Part shown: piece after piece, positions 45,569 to 53,334 of the stretch
Numbering within the stretch: the first letter of the stretch is position 1
Layout: each line of letters begins with the position of its first letter
NCBI RefSeq assembly: GCF_000186245.1
Contig: NC_014935.1
Location: forward strand, 1,302,001 to 1,366,000
Length of the DNA stretch: 64,000 nucleotides
Direction: 5' to 3'
Origin: Nitratifractor salsuginis DSM 16511
GTDB taxonomy: Bacteria > Campylobacterota > Campylobacteria > Campylobacterales > Sulfurovaceae
The notes under the pieces: generated by a model
Databases searched by the model: none
What the model was told of the DNA's origin: nothing
Seen by the model: only the letters and a program-made list of their open reading frames with translations
Position numbers and translations under genes: made by a program

Positions 45569-46048
45569 TCAGCCCTGCTGCTGCATCTGCTTCTGGGCCT
45601 CCTGGGCCGCTTTGATCTCGTTCATGATCTGGGTGATCCCGATCATAGCCAGATGGTAGCCGAAGGGCCCCATACCGGCGATCACTCCGGCGCAGACCTC
45701 CGCCGTAATCGACTTGCGGCGGAACTCTTCGCGGGCGTGGATGTTGGTCAGATGGACTTCGATCGCCGGGATCTGTACCGCCGCCAGGGCGTCACGGATG
45801 GCGATGGAAGTGTGGCTGTAGGCAGCAGGGTTGATGATGATCCCCTGGGCATCCCCCATACATTCCTGGATCCGGTCGACGATTTCCCCTTCGAGATTGC
45901 TCTGGAAAAACTCGATCTCCAGGCCGTTCTCCTGGGCGAAACGTTTCATCTGCTCGTGGATCTGCTCCAGTTTCATGGGACCGTAGATGTGCTGCTCTCT
46001 GACACCGAGCATATTGAGATTGGGACCTTGAATGACGACAACTTTCAT
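45569..46048 (-). CDS. aroQ: type II 3-dehydroquinate dehydratase
   Basis: AroQ converts 3-dehydroquinate to 3-dehydroshikimate in the shikimate pathway. The 159-residue protein contains [11 protein letters not shown] with the catalytic-loop Arg, the Tyr of [33 protein letters not shown] and [14 protein letters not shown]. It is first in aroQ-pepP-folK-flhF-unknown-mnmA; a promoter should lie in 46049-46120. A short Gln-rich tail (AQKQMQQQG) extends the usual 145 residues. Confidence 0.96.
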   Translation of the reverse strand: MKVVVIQGPNLNMLGVREQHIYGPMKLEQIHEQMKRFAQENGLEIEFFQSNLEGEIVDRIQECMGDAQGIIINPAAYSHTSIAIRDALAAVQIPAIEVHLTNIHAREEFRRKSITAEVCAGVIAGMGPFGYHLAMIGITQIMNEIKAAQEAQKQMQQQG

Positions 46049-46118
46049 ACTGTTCGTTCCTTTTCGATAAATCTAAAATGGTCAATATTCTAGTAGAAAT
46101 GGGGTTAAGCGGCGTTGA

Positions 46119-46167
46119 AAACGACTCGACAACCGAGTAACCGAGAAACTAGTAACTAGCAATTTTT
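46119..46167. repeat. low-complexity intergenic block
   Basis: CGACTCGACAACCGAGTAACCGAGAAACTAGTAACTAGCAATTTTT shares the CCGAGTAACCGAG and CTAGTAACTAG words with the block at 11208-11296. It lies between divergent aroQ and mqnX. Confidence 0.65.
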
Positions 46168-46229
46168 TTCCTGCGGTCTCAACGCTCAATGCCGATATAA
46201 TTGCATCAAAACTTCCAAAAGGAGCCCTG

Positions 46230-47453
46230 ATGGTTACGATCCTCCAGGCTGAATACATTTATACCCCTGACGGGTACCGCAAAGAGGCGGCGGTGGCTTT
46301 CGATGAAAAGATCCTGGCGCTCGATACCCCGCAGGCTCTCCGGGAGCGCTATCCCGAAGCCTCCTTCATCGATGCGGGAAGCGACACGATCCTCTATCCC
46401 GGCTTCATCAATGTCCATACCCACCTGGAATACTCTGCCAACAAAACGCGGCTGGAGTACGGGGAATTCATGCGCTGGCTCGAGAGCGTGATCCGGGAAC
46501 GCGACGAGCTGGTCAACGAAGCGGACAACGCCCTGATGGAAGCCGCCTGCCGTCAAATGCTCCGCGACGGGATCACCTCTTTCGGGGCGGTCTCCACCTT
46601 CGGGACCGACCTGGAGGTCTGCCGCCGGGTTCCCCAGCGGGTGGTCTATTTCAACGAGATCATCGGCTCCAACCCCGCCGCTATCGACGTGCTCTACGAG
46701 GATTTCCTCCAGCGTCTGGCCGCCTCCCGTGACACCCGGCCCGAAGAGCGCATCACTCCGGCCGTAGCGATCCATGCCCCCCACTCCGTCCACCCCGTCG
46801 CCGTCCGCCGCGCCGTCGGGATCGCCAGGGAGGATGGGCTGCCCCTTTCGTGCCATTTTCTCGAATCTCCCGAGGAGCGCGAGTGGCTCGAAAAAGCGGA
46901 AGGGGGCTTCAAACCCTTCTTCAAAAACTATCTCAAAAGCGAGCGGCCCGTCACCGGTATCGAGGAGTTTCTCTCCCATTTCGACGGTTACCCCAGTCTT
47001 TTCGTCCATGCGGTACAGACCACCGAAGAGGAGCGGGGATACCTGGCCGAACAGGGGCACCATGTGGCTCACTGCCCCCGCTCCAACCGGCTGCTGGGTT
47101 GCGGCCGCTATCCTCTGGAGGACCGCCGGGTCCCTGTGGCCCTGGCTACCGATGGGCTGAGCTCCAACTGGTCGCTGAGCCTCTTTGACGAGATGCGCGC
47201 GGCGTTGATGCTCCACCACCAGGCCCCTCTTCGTGAACTCTCGGAGCTTCTGATCCGCGCCGTCACCTCCGAAGCGGCCCGATCCGTCCGAAGCGACGCC
47301 GGCCGCATCACCCCCGATGCCCCTGCCGATTTCGCCCTGATCCGTCTCCCCCAGCGTTTGGAGCGAATGGAAGATTTGGCCCTTCAAACCATCCTCCACA
47401 CCCAAAACGCCGAACGGGTCTGGATCGCCGGGGAAGAACAGATCCTCGATTGA
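46230..47453 (+). CDS. mqnX: aminofutalosine deaminase family hydrolase
   Basis: The 407-residue amidohydrolase has the metal-binding PGFINVHTHLEYS near residue 62, a His in AVAIHAPHSV, a His in LSCHFLES, one in FVHAVQTTEEE, and the catalytic Asp in LATDGLSSNWSLSLFDEM. This protein type in Campylobacterota (HP0267, Nis_0429) deaminates 6-amino-6-deoxyfutalosine in the futalosine route to menaquinone, the quinone expected for the FrdCAB and cytochromes here. AAAGGAG precedes the ATG; a TATAAT lies near 46195. Related chlorohydrolases are the alternative. Confidence 0.88.
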   Translation: MVTILQAEYIYTPDGYRKEAAVAFDEKILALDTPQALRERYPEASFIDAGSDTILYPGFINVHTHLEYSANKTRLEYGEFMRWLESVIRERDELVNEADNALMEAACRQMLRDGITSFGAVSTFGTDLEVCRRVPQRVVYFNEIIGSNPAAIDVLYEDFLQRLAASRDTRPEERITPAVAIHAPHSVHPVAVRRAVGIAREDGLPLSCHFLESPEEREWLEKAEGGFKPFFKNYLKSERPVTGIEEFLSHFDGYPSLFVHAVQTTEEERGYLAEQGHHVAHCPRSNRLLGCGRYPLEDRRVPVALATDGLSSNWSLSLFDEMRAALMLHHQAPLRELSELLIRAVTSEAARSVRSDAGRITPDAPADFALIRLPQRLERMEDLALQTILHTQNAERVWIAGEEQILD

Positions 47454-47482
47454 GGCCCGGGATCACCTCCACTGATGAGTTT

Positions 47483-47528
47483 AATAAATATAAATAATAT
47501 TTATTGTAAGGCTTTATTTATATAAATA
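47483..47528. promoter_or_regulatory. two AT-rich palindromes upstream of the YeeE-like pair
   Basis: AATAAATAT (47483-47491) and ATATTTATT (47497-47505) form a perfect 9+9 inverted repeat with a 5-nt spacer. Ten bp further on, TATTTATATAAATA (47515-47528) is a perfect 14-bp palindrome. They lie 48-93 bp before the first YeeE ATG and overlap where the promoter must be. The layout fits a dimeric winged-helix repressor of ArsR type, but no such gene is in the window. Confidence 0.5.
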
Positions 47529-47575
47529 CAATAGAATTACACTTACATAAGCCATACAATAAAGGAGTCCTTATC

Positions 47576-48103
47576 ATGGAGAAAAAATATTGGAATCCCT
47601 ACTTTGGCGGGGTCGTTCTGGGCACGCTGCTCTTTCTGACCTTCGCCATCGCTTCCCAGGGGTTCGGCGCCAGCGGGACCTTTTCCCGGGCGACGGCCCA
47701 GCTGCTGGTCGACAGCGACAAGAGCTGGCTTCATAACGCCTACATCGCCAGCTACTTCCGCCACGGAGACAATGCCCTGCTCAACTGGACGGTCGTGGAG
47801 ACTATCGGAATCTTCCTCGGCGGTTTTGTTAGCGCCCTGCTGGCAGGCCGTCTGATGATCCGCCCCGACAAGGCGCACAACTACCCTCTCGCCAAACGCT
47901 TTCTCTGGGCCCTGGTCGGAGGCATGATCATCGAATTCGCCACCCGGATCACCCGGGGCTGCACCAGCGGCCAGGGGCTCGACGGAATGGCTACCTTCTC
48001 GGTAGGGACCTGGATCTTCATGTTCTCCGTTTTCGGTGCGGCACTGATCTTCTCACCCTTTTTCCGCAAACAATGGGTCGACGATTCCCAGGGAGGTGAG
48101 TGA
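47576..48103 (+). CDS. YeeE/YedE family transporter, first half
   Basis: The 175-residue protein has four or five membrane spans and the hallmark Cys motif ITRGCTSGQGLDG near residue 128. In full-length YeeE, conserved cysteines like this relay thiosulfate-derived sulfur through the membrane. Here it is half-size; the second half is the next gene, as in two-gene members of the family. The start has AAAGGAG upstream. Import of thiosulfate or another sulfur anion is the family-based prediction. Confidence 0.9.
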   Translation: MEKKYWNPYFGGVVLGTLLFLTFAIASQGFGASGTFSRATAQLLVDSDKSWLHNAYIASYFRHGDNALLNWTVVETIGIFLGGFVSALLAGRLMIRPDKAHNYPLAKRFLWALVGGMIIEFATRITRGCTSGQGLDGMATFSVGTWIFMFSVFGAALIFSPFFRKQWVDDSQGGE

Positions 48104-48705
48104 TGAACGATCTGATCCTTCCTCTCTATAAAAACGGCTTTCTCACACCGGAAGCCAACTTCTTTTTCGCCATCGTCATGGGCTTCGCCTTCGGTTTTGT
48201 CCTGGAGCGCACCGGCTTCACCCGCGCCCAGCACATCGCCGACACCTTCTACTTCAGAAACCTGGCGGTGCCCAAGATCATGGGGGTCACCGTCATTACG
48301 GCGACGACCTGGTTCATCCTCTTCGCCTGGATGGGATGGATCGATCTCAACGCCCTCTTCACCCCCTCTACCTATGTCTGGCCCTATGTCGTGGGCGGCA
48401 TCATTTTCGGCTTCGGAATGGTGATGTCGGGGTACTGTCCGGGAACCGCTGTCGCAGGCCTGGGAAGCGGCAAGAGCGATGCCCTGGTCTTCCTGCTGGG
48501 TCTCTTTGGAGGAGCTTTCATCTATTTCCTCCTCTATCCCCTGATCTCGGGCTTCGTCAGCTCGGGCAACCTCGGTGTCCTGAAGCTCCACGATCTCTTC
48601 GGAGGCAACGAATACACCTCCTACATCCTGACCGTAGCCCTGGAGACAGGAATCATCGGCTTCCTGATGCTTTTGCAAACATTGACCAACAAAGGAGAGA
48701 AATAA
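48103..48705 (+). CDS. YeeE/YedE family transporter, second half
   Basis: The 200-residue protein has about five membrane spans and the second conserved Cys motif MVMSGYCPGTAVAGLGSGK near residue 108. The ATG at 48103 overlaps the stop of the first half (TGATG) with GGGAGG 6 nt upstream; GTG at 48100 is possible. With its partner it should make a full YeeE-like sulfur transporter. It is coupled to the downstream Cys-tailed protein by TAATG. Confidence 0.9.
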   Translation: MNDLILPLYKNGFLTPEANFFFAIVMGFAFGFVLERTGFTRAQHIADTFYFRNLAVPKIMGVTVITATTWFILFAWMGWIDLNALFTPSTYVWPYVVGGIIFGFGMVMSGYCPGTAVAGLGSGKSDALVFLLGLFGGAFIYFLLYPLISGFVSSGNLGVLKLHDLFGGNEYTSYILTVALETGIIGFLMLLQTLTNKGEK

Positions 48706-49109
48706 TGACTACAAGTAAAGTGGCCGTCGCCGGCGGCATCCTGATCCTCATCGGTGGGCTGGCCCTGGCCTTCTACACCGGAACCAACGGAGCGGCCCTC
48801 GTCGCCGCCAAAGCCAAAGCGGTAGAGAAGTACGTCGCCCTGGCAGAGAAATCTCTCAGCTCCGGGGATCTCTCCAAGGCGGAGAAATATGCCAAAGAGG
48901 CCCTGGTCGTCGACCCCAAAAACAAGAAGGCGCTGAGCGAATTCAAAAAGATCGCCCTCGCCTCCTGCCCCAAAGTCGCGGCAGCGCCGGCAGCAAACAA
49001 CGGCGCCGCAGAAGGCACTAAAGCAAAGGCGGCTCCCGCTGCTGCAACTCCCGCCGCCAAACCCGCCGCTCCCCAGGCGGAGGAAGACGAAGAGATGGGC
49101 TGCATCTAA
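48705..49109 (+). CDS. membrane-anchored TPR-like protein with C-terminal Cys
   Basis: The 134-residue protein has an N-terminal membrane anchor (VAVAGGILILIGGLALAFY) and a single TPR-like helix pair (YVALAEKSLSSGDLSKAEKYAKEALVVDPKNKKAL). An Ala/Pro/Lys-rich spacer follows, and the protein ends EDEEMGCI. Two Cys are present, in LASCPKV and at the third residue from the end. It starts in a TAATG overlap with the YeeE second half. A terminal Cys on a flexible arm next to a sulfur transporter suggests a sulfur carrier or acceptor; this is inference. No family was recognised. Confidence 0.75.
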   Translation: MTTSKVAVAGGILILIGGLALAFYTGTNGAALVAAKAKAVEKYVALAEKSLSSGDLSKAEKYAKEALVVDPKNKKALSEFKKIALASCPKVAAAPAANNGAAEGTKAKAAPAAATPAAKPAAPQAEEDEEMGCI

Positions 49110-49145
49110 GCCCCTCCGCTCTCATTAAACTTACTGACTTAACCT

Positions 49146-51911
49146 TTAAACTTCTTTCCCAAACCTTTCCGGCGATTTTATAGACGACCCTCCCCTCAGT
49201 ACAGGTCCCAGATCCCTTTTGGGCCAGGCCAACAGGATGGTTACGATGGCGGCAACGGTGACCGCATAGACCCAGCCGGGAATGGGCACCGGTTCACCCG
49301 AGGCATAAGAGTGCATTCCGCTGAGATAGAAATTAACCCCGAAATAGGTCATGATCACCGAAGCGAAAGCGAGGAAGGAGGCAGTCGCCAGGATAAAGGG
49401 ACGGTCCCATCGGCGGATCAGGCGTAGATGAACGACGATGGTATAGACGATGATACTGACATAGGCCCAGGTCTCCTTGGGGTCCCAGCCCCAGTAGCGG
49501 CCCCAGGATTCGTTGGCCCAGACACCGCCGATGAAGTTGCCCACCGTCAACATCGAGAGGCCGAGGATCAGCGCGGCCTCATCCACGGCGACCAGCCGGC
49601 GGATCGCCCGGTCGATTTGGGGACGCTTGGCCGGGTTGCGCAGGATAAAAAGCCAGAGCACGATGTAGCCGACCAGCGCCCCCAGCCCCAGGAAGCCGTA
49701 GCTGGCGGTGATCACCGAGACGTGGAGCGTCAGCCAGTAGGATTTGAGCACCGGGACGAGGTTGGTGATCTGGGGATTGATGTTGCTCAGATGCGCCGTG
49801 AAGAGAAAAATCCCCGCCACCATCACCGTCGCGCCCAATACCAGCAGCGAATGGCGGAAGAAGATCAGCCCCGCCAGCATCGCCGACCAGGAGATGTAGA
49901 GAAGCGACTCGTAGGCATCACTCCAGGGAGCGTGCCCGGCGATGTACCAGCGCAGCCCCAGGCCGAAGGTGTGCAGGGCAAAGAGAAGGATCAACACCGC
50001 CCCGGCACCCAACCGGATCCTCCGGAACCAGGGTCCGGGGTTCTCCCGCAATATCTCGGCGAAGCCCGCCAGGATCAGCACCAGCCCCAGCAGCAGATAA
50101 AGGCCCACCAGCCGAGGAAAGAGATGGAGCCGGTTGTAAAGAAGCTCTGCGTCAATCTTCTCTTTGGGCGGGATGAGGGAGGCTCCGTAGCGCTGCTGGT
50201 AGTGGCGGATCTGCCCGACCATCCGGTCGGCCGCCTGCCAATCCCCCGCTGCCGCAGCGTCGATGAAATGGCGGGTGAGCGCCTCCACTGTGGCACGCTC
50301 TTTTCCGGCGAATTTCTGCATTGCCTCCAGGGGATTGTACCAGGTGTTGTGGGGATCGCCCGGCATCGGGAAGATCCGGTAGAGGTTGCCGTAAAAGACC
50401 ATATAGATGACGTTGAGCTTCTCGTCCAAGGCAATCACTTCCCGCTCGAAGGTCCCCCGCTCCCCCGGCTTGATCCGGTTGGCCTCTTCCACATATTTCT
50501 TGAGTTTGTAACCCTTTTTCCCCTCGAAAGCATCGGCGAAGGCGGCGTATTTCTCTCCGTCGGGAAGCCCCAGGACTTTACGGAGTTTCGGTGATTTGAC
50601 CTTGAGGAGTCTGGCGTAGCGCCAAAGTTCGGGGCGGCTGAGCATCCCCATCAACACCTGGTCCTGATCCATCCCCTTCCAGGAGAGGCTGCCGTGGAGT
50701 TTGTAGAGCAGCTGGGTATCGAGGGAGTTGACCGGCTCCATCCTCCCCATAGGGGACTGGACGATCAGCCGGCCGAAGTTCCCAGCCGTCGCCGCGGAGC
50801 CCTGACGATAGCCCGGCAGGTAGCGCTCGAAATCGGACGGAGTCGCCGCCTCGACAGGCAAAAAACCTGTGCCCAGGATCACCAAAAGTGCCAGAAACGG
50901 TGCCGTCGCTCTCAGGTAGCGGACCAGCTTTCCGAAACGGGACGTAGGATCGAAGAGGTTCCATAGCAGCCCCAGGGCCAGGAGAATGTATCCCAGATAG
51001 GTGGGCCATTTGCCCGGATCGTCGTTGACGCTGAGGATCGTCCCCCGCTCATCCTGATCGTAGGAGCTCTGGAAAAACTTGTAGCCCCGATGGTCCAGGG
51101 TATGGTTCATATAGATCCGGTAGTCGAAATTTCCCGATTTCGGATCGATCACCGTCACTTCGCTGGCGTAGGAGCTGGGTGCCATCGAACCGGGATAGCG
51201 CTCCAGCTGAAAATCCCGCAACTTCAGGGCAAAGGGAAGATGAACCACTTTGGAGCCGAACTCCACGGTTACCTTCACGTCGCCGAAATCGAGGGTCTTG
51301 GGAAAACCTTTGCCTCCCCGCCGCCCCACCAACCGGGTCACTTTGCAATCTCCCTCATAGCAGACCTTCACGCTCAGCAGCCCCATCGTCGCACGCCCCT
51401 TTTTGGCGAACTTGTAGTCGACAAATTGGACCGTCAGCTCTTTGCCCCCGTCAAAGAGGATGATCTCCCTGAAACTGTTGTCGCCGATAGCGGAGAAATC
51501 CTTTTGAAACTCCTGGTACCAGCTCCCCCTGGGTGTATGGATCGTTACCTGCAGATAGGGCTCGGCAGTCAGCATCCGATTTTCGCTTTTGCCCTCGCGA
51601 ATGTGGAGAATCCCCTCCTGGCCGAAGTAGTGAGTCGTCGCCGCCCCGATCCCGATGAGCAAAAAGGCGGAATGGAAGAGAAAACGGGGCGGATGCCGCC
51701 ACATCCTGTAGCGCCAGATGACCCCGGCTAGGTTGATCCCGGCCAGAAAGAGCGCCCCGATATACCACCAGCTGTAGTAGACCAGCACCCGGGCGGTGGA
51801 GGTCCCGTAATCGTTCTCGATAAAGGTCGCCGCCGCGGCACCGATCCCGAGGATCGCCAGCAGCAGCAAGGTGGTCTTGATGGAAAAAAGAAAGTTAAAA
51901 ACAGGTCTCAT
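49146..51911 (-). CDS. ccsBA: fused cytochrome c biogenesis protein CcsBA
   Basis: This 921-residue System II cytochrome c synthetase exports heme and attaches it to CxxCH sites. The N-terminal third is CcsB/ResB (membrane spans and a large periplasmic domain). A middle periplasmic domain (about residues 350-580) follows, then the CcsA/ResC half with the heme-handling WWD motif GGVWANESWGRYWGWDPKETWAY near residue 810, flanked by His-bearing spans. The fused form is typical of Campylobacterota. It lies downstream of two thioredoxin-fold genes and the 12-heme cytochrome gene on the same strand; a dedicated role for that cytochrome is likely. Confidence 0.95.
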   Translation of the reverse strand: MRPVFNFLFSIKTTLLLLAILGIGAAAATFIENDYGTSTARVLVYYSWWYIGALFLAGINLAGVIWRYRMWRHPPRFLFHSAFLLIGIGAATTHYFGQEGILHIREGKSENRMLTAEPYLQVTIHTPRGSWYQEFQKDFSAIGDNSFREIILFDGGKELTVQFVDYKFAKKGRATMGLLSVKVCYEGDCKVTRLVGRRGGKGFPKTLDFGDVKVTVEFGSKVVHLPFALKLRDFQLERYPGSMAPSSYASEVTVIDPKSGNFDYRIYMNHTLDHRGYKFFQSSYDQDERGTILSVNDDPGKWPTYLGYILLALGLLWNLFDPTSRFGKLVRYLRATAPFLALLVILGTGFLPVEAATPSDFERYLPGYRQGSAATAGNFGRLIVQSPMGRMEPVNSLDTQLLYKLHGSLSWKGMDQDQVLMGMLSRPELWRYARLLKVKSPKLRKVLGLPDGEKYAAFADAFEGKKGYKLKKYVEEANRIKPGERGTFEREVIALDEKLNVIYMVFYGNLYRIFPMPGDPHNTWYNPLEAMQKFAGKERATVEALTRHFIDAAAAGDWQAADRMVGQIRHYQQRYGASLIPPKEKIDAELLYNRLHLFPRLVGLYLLLGLVLILAGFAEILRENPGPWFRRIRLGAGAVLILLFALHTFGLGLRWYIAGHAPWSDAYESLLYISWSAMLAGLIFFRHSLLVLGATVMVAGIFLFTAHLSNINPQITNLVPVLKSYWLTLHVSVITASYGFLGLGALVGYIVLWLFILRNPAKRPQIDRAIRRLVAVDEAALILGLSMLTVGNFIGGVWANESWGRYWGWDPKETWAYVSIIVYTIVVHLRLIRRWDRPFILATASFLAFASVIMTYFGVNFYLSGMHSYASGEPVPIPGWVYAVTVAAIVTILLAWPKRDLGPVLRGGSSIKSPERFGKEV

Positions 51912-51924
51912 AAAGACTCTTTTT

Positions 51925-52005
51925 TGTTATTGGTGTATTGGTTATTAGTGTATTGGAAATTGTAGTCCTCTCCCCAATAGACCAATACACGAATAACCAA
52001 TAACA
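51925..52005. repeat. low-complexity words arranged as a long imperfect inverted repeat
   Basis: TGTTATTGGTGTATTGG... (51925-51956) and its counterpart ending in CCAATAACA (51974-52005) are 32-nt arms matching at 24 positions. The spacer is 17 nt. The arms are built from TTATTGG, GTATTGG and TTATTAG words, the vocabulary of the other low-complexity blocks. They lie between ccsBA and the thioredoxin gene upstream of it. Confidence 0.65.
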
Positions 52006-52006
52006 G

Positions 52007-52035
52007 ATAATCTGAGGCTCTGAGCTTCAGATTAT
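52007..52035 (-). terminator. hairpin overlapping the stop of the thioredoxin-like gene
   Basis: ATAATCTGAGGC (52007-52018) and GCTTCAGATTAT (52024-52035) make a 12-bp stem with one mismatch and a 5-nt loop, covering the stop codon at 52027-52029. No clear U-tract follows, so it may be a processing or attenuation site between the thioredoxin gene and ccsBA. Confidence 0.4.
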
Positions 52036-52539
52036 TCCATTTTTCCGCAGATACTCTTTCCACTGCTCTTTTTTATACGTCCCTTTGTCGACCCCTTCGA
52101 CAAACTCCATAATCTTTCCCAGAACGTAGGGTTTGACGTAACCGGGAAGCTTCCACATCGTTTTGCCTTTGGGGTTGAGGAGGACCACGTAGGGGGTCAC
52201 TTTGACCTTGTAGAGCATCTGGAGGTTTTGGGTCGTCGTGGGAACGCCGAGGACCGTATAGGCGAATTGATCGTCGCGGGGGATGCGGTAGATATCGAAA
52301 TCCTGGGCGATCCTGTTCAGCGTCGGATCCTCGTTGAGCTCCCGTTTCATCTTATCGCAGTAGGGGCAGGTGTGTGAATCGAAGATCAGCATGATCGGAC
52401 GGCCGGTATAGGGGATCGTCTTGGAGAATTTGACGATTCCTTCCGATTTTTCCGGAGTCGCCGCCGTCGTGTTACTCTCGCTTCCCCCGGCAAAAAGGAG
52501 GGATGAGGCTAGAAAGAGAAGTGCGAAGAACTTTTTCAT
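52027..52539 (-). CDS. periplasmic thioredoxin-fold protein (SoxW/DsbC-like)
   Basis: The 170-residue protein has a signal peptide (MKKFFALLFLASSLLFAG) and a thioredoxin fold with the redox site DSHTCPYCDKMKREL near residue 59 and the cis-Pro loop in VKVTPYVVLL. Such proteins keep heme-binding cysteines reduced before CcsBA attaches heme, or act in sulfur oxidation (SoxW). Placement between a degenerate thioredoxin and ccsBA favours cytochrome maturation. Its ATG overlaps the upstream gene by 4 bp. Confidence 0.87.
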   Translation of the reverse strand: MKKFFALLFLASSLLFAGGSESNTTAATPEKSEGIVKFSKTIPYTGRPIMLIFDSHTCPYCDKMKRELNEDPTLNRIAQDFDIYRIPRDDQFAYTVLGVPTTTQNLQMLYKVKVTPYVVLLNPKGKTMWKLPGYVKPYVLGKIMEFVEGVDKGTYKKEQWKEYLRKNGII

Positions 52540-53207
52540 TTTTTTGGACCTCCCACTTTGATGCCGTGGGCATCGTAATAGGCTTTCAGCGCTTTATAGA
52601 CCTCTCCGTTTTTTCGGTCTTTTCCCTTCCAGGCCCCCTCTTTGACGAATTGCAGGGTCACTTCGAACTGCTTGGGAGGCATATAGCCGGGGACGATGAA
52701 GATCGAGCGACCCTTTTCATCGGTGAAGATCAGTGTCGGTGTCGCATCGATGTGGTAGATGCCGACCAGGGTCTTGGTATCCACCTCCATCGCTTCGCCG
52801 TTGTGCATAAACTTGTGCCGTTTCTGTGCCAGGGCATCGATATAGATCGGGGTCACATCCTCCCGGATCGCTTCGGCCAATTCGGGATGCTCCACCACAT
52901 CTGCCTGGAGCTTCTGCGTATAGGGGTCGGCAGGCTGGCCGAAAACCAGCAGCATCGGTTTGCCCTCCGGCGCGATCTTGGCCCCGTCTTTGAAGATTCG
53001 ATAGAACTTCGAGAGCCGGGCTTTGGGAGCCTCCGCCTTTTGCATTTTCGATTTGGGCGACGTCTTTTGCTGCGTCTCAGAAGGCATAGCGGGCTCCTGG
53101 AGAGTCGGTGCCGGCGCCTCCTTGAGTACTTTGGCTTCACTCTTGTGTTCACCGCAGCCGGAGAGCAACAGTGCGGATAGGGAAAGGGCGATGGCTATCG
53201 TTTTCAC
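52536..53207 (-). CDS. thioredoxin-fold lipoprotein lacking the CxxC motif
   Basis: The 223-residue protein has a lipoprotein signal ending in LLLSGC near residue 18, a Pro/Lys/Glu-rich linker, then a thioredoxin-like domain (GKPMLLVFGQPADPYTQKLQADVV; YHIDATPTLIFTDEKGRSIFIVPGYMPPKQF). Where CPYC stands in the neighbouring protein, this one has ADPY, so it cannot do thiol-disulfide exchange there; the cis-Pro (ATPT) is kept. It may bind a client or partner. GTG at 53207 has AGAAGGA 8 nt upstream; an in-frame TTG at 53228 is less likely. It is coupled to the CPYC protein. Confidence 0.8.
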   Translation of the reverse strand: MKTIAIALSLSALLLSGCGEHKSEAKVLKEAPAPTLQEPAMPSETQQKTSPKSKMQKAEAPKARLSKFYRIFKDGAKIAPEGKPMLLVFGQPADPYTQKLQADVVEHPELAEAIREDVTPIYIDALAQKRHKFMHNGEAMEVDTKTLVGIYHIDATPTLIFTDEKGRSIFIVPGYMPPKQFEVTLQFVKEGAWKGKDRKNGEVYKALKAYYDAHGIKVGGPKK

Positions 53208-53334
53208 GGTCTGGATCCTTCTCTTCAAATGGGATAAATTGTAGGGTCAATCCTTTAAATCTGGGCAGCGGAGGTTTGAACTGCCCATAGCTAAAGAATC
53301 GGATCGGTGCGGAGCCGGGCTCCACATCTACCCG

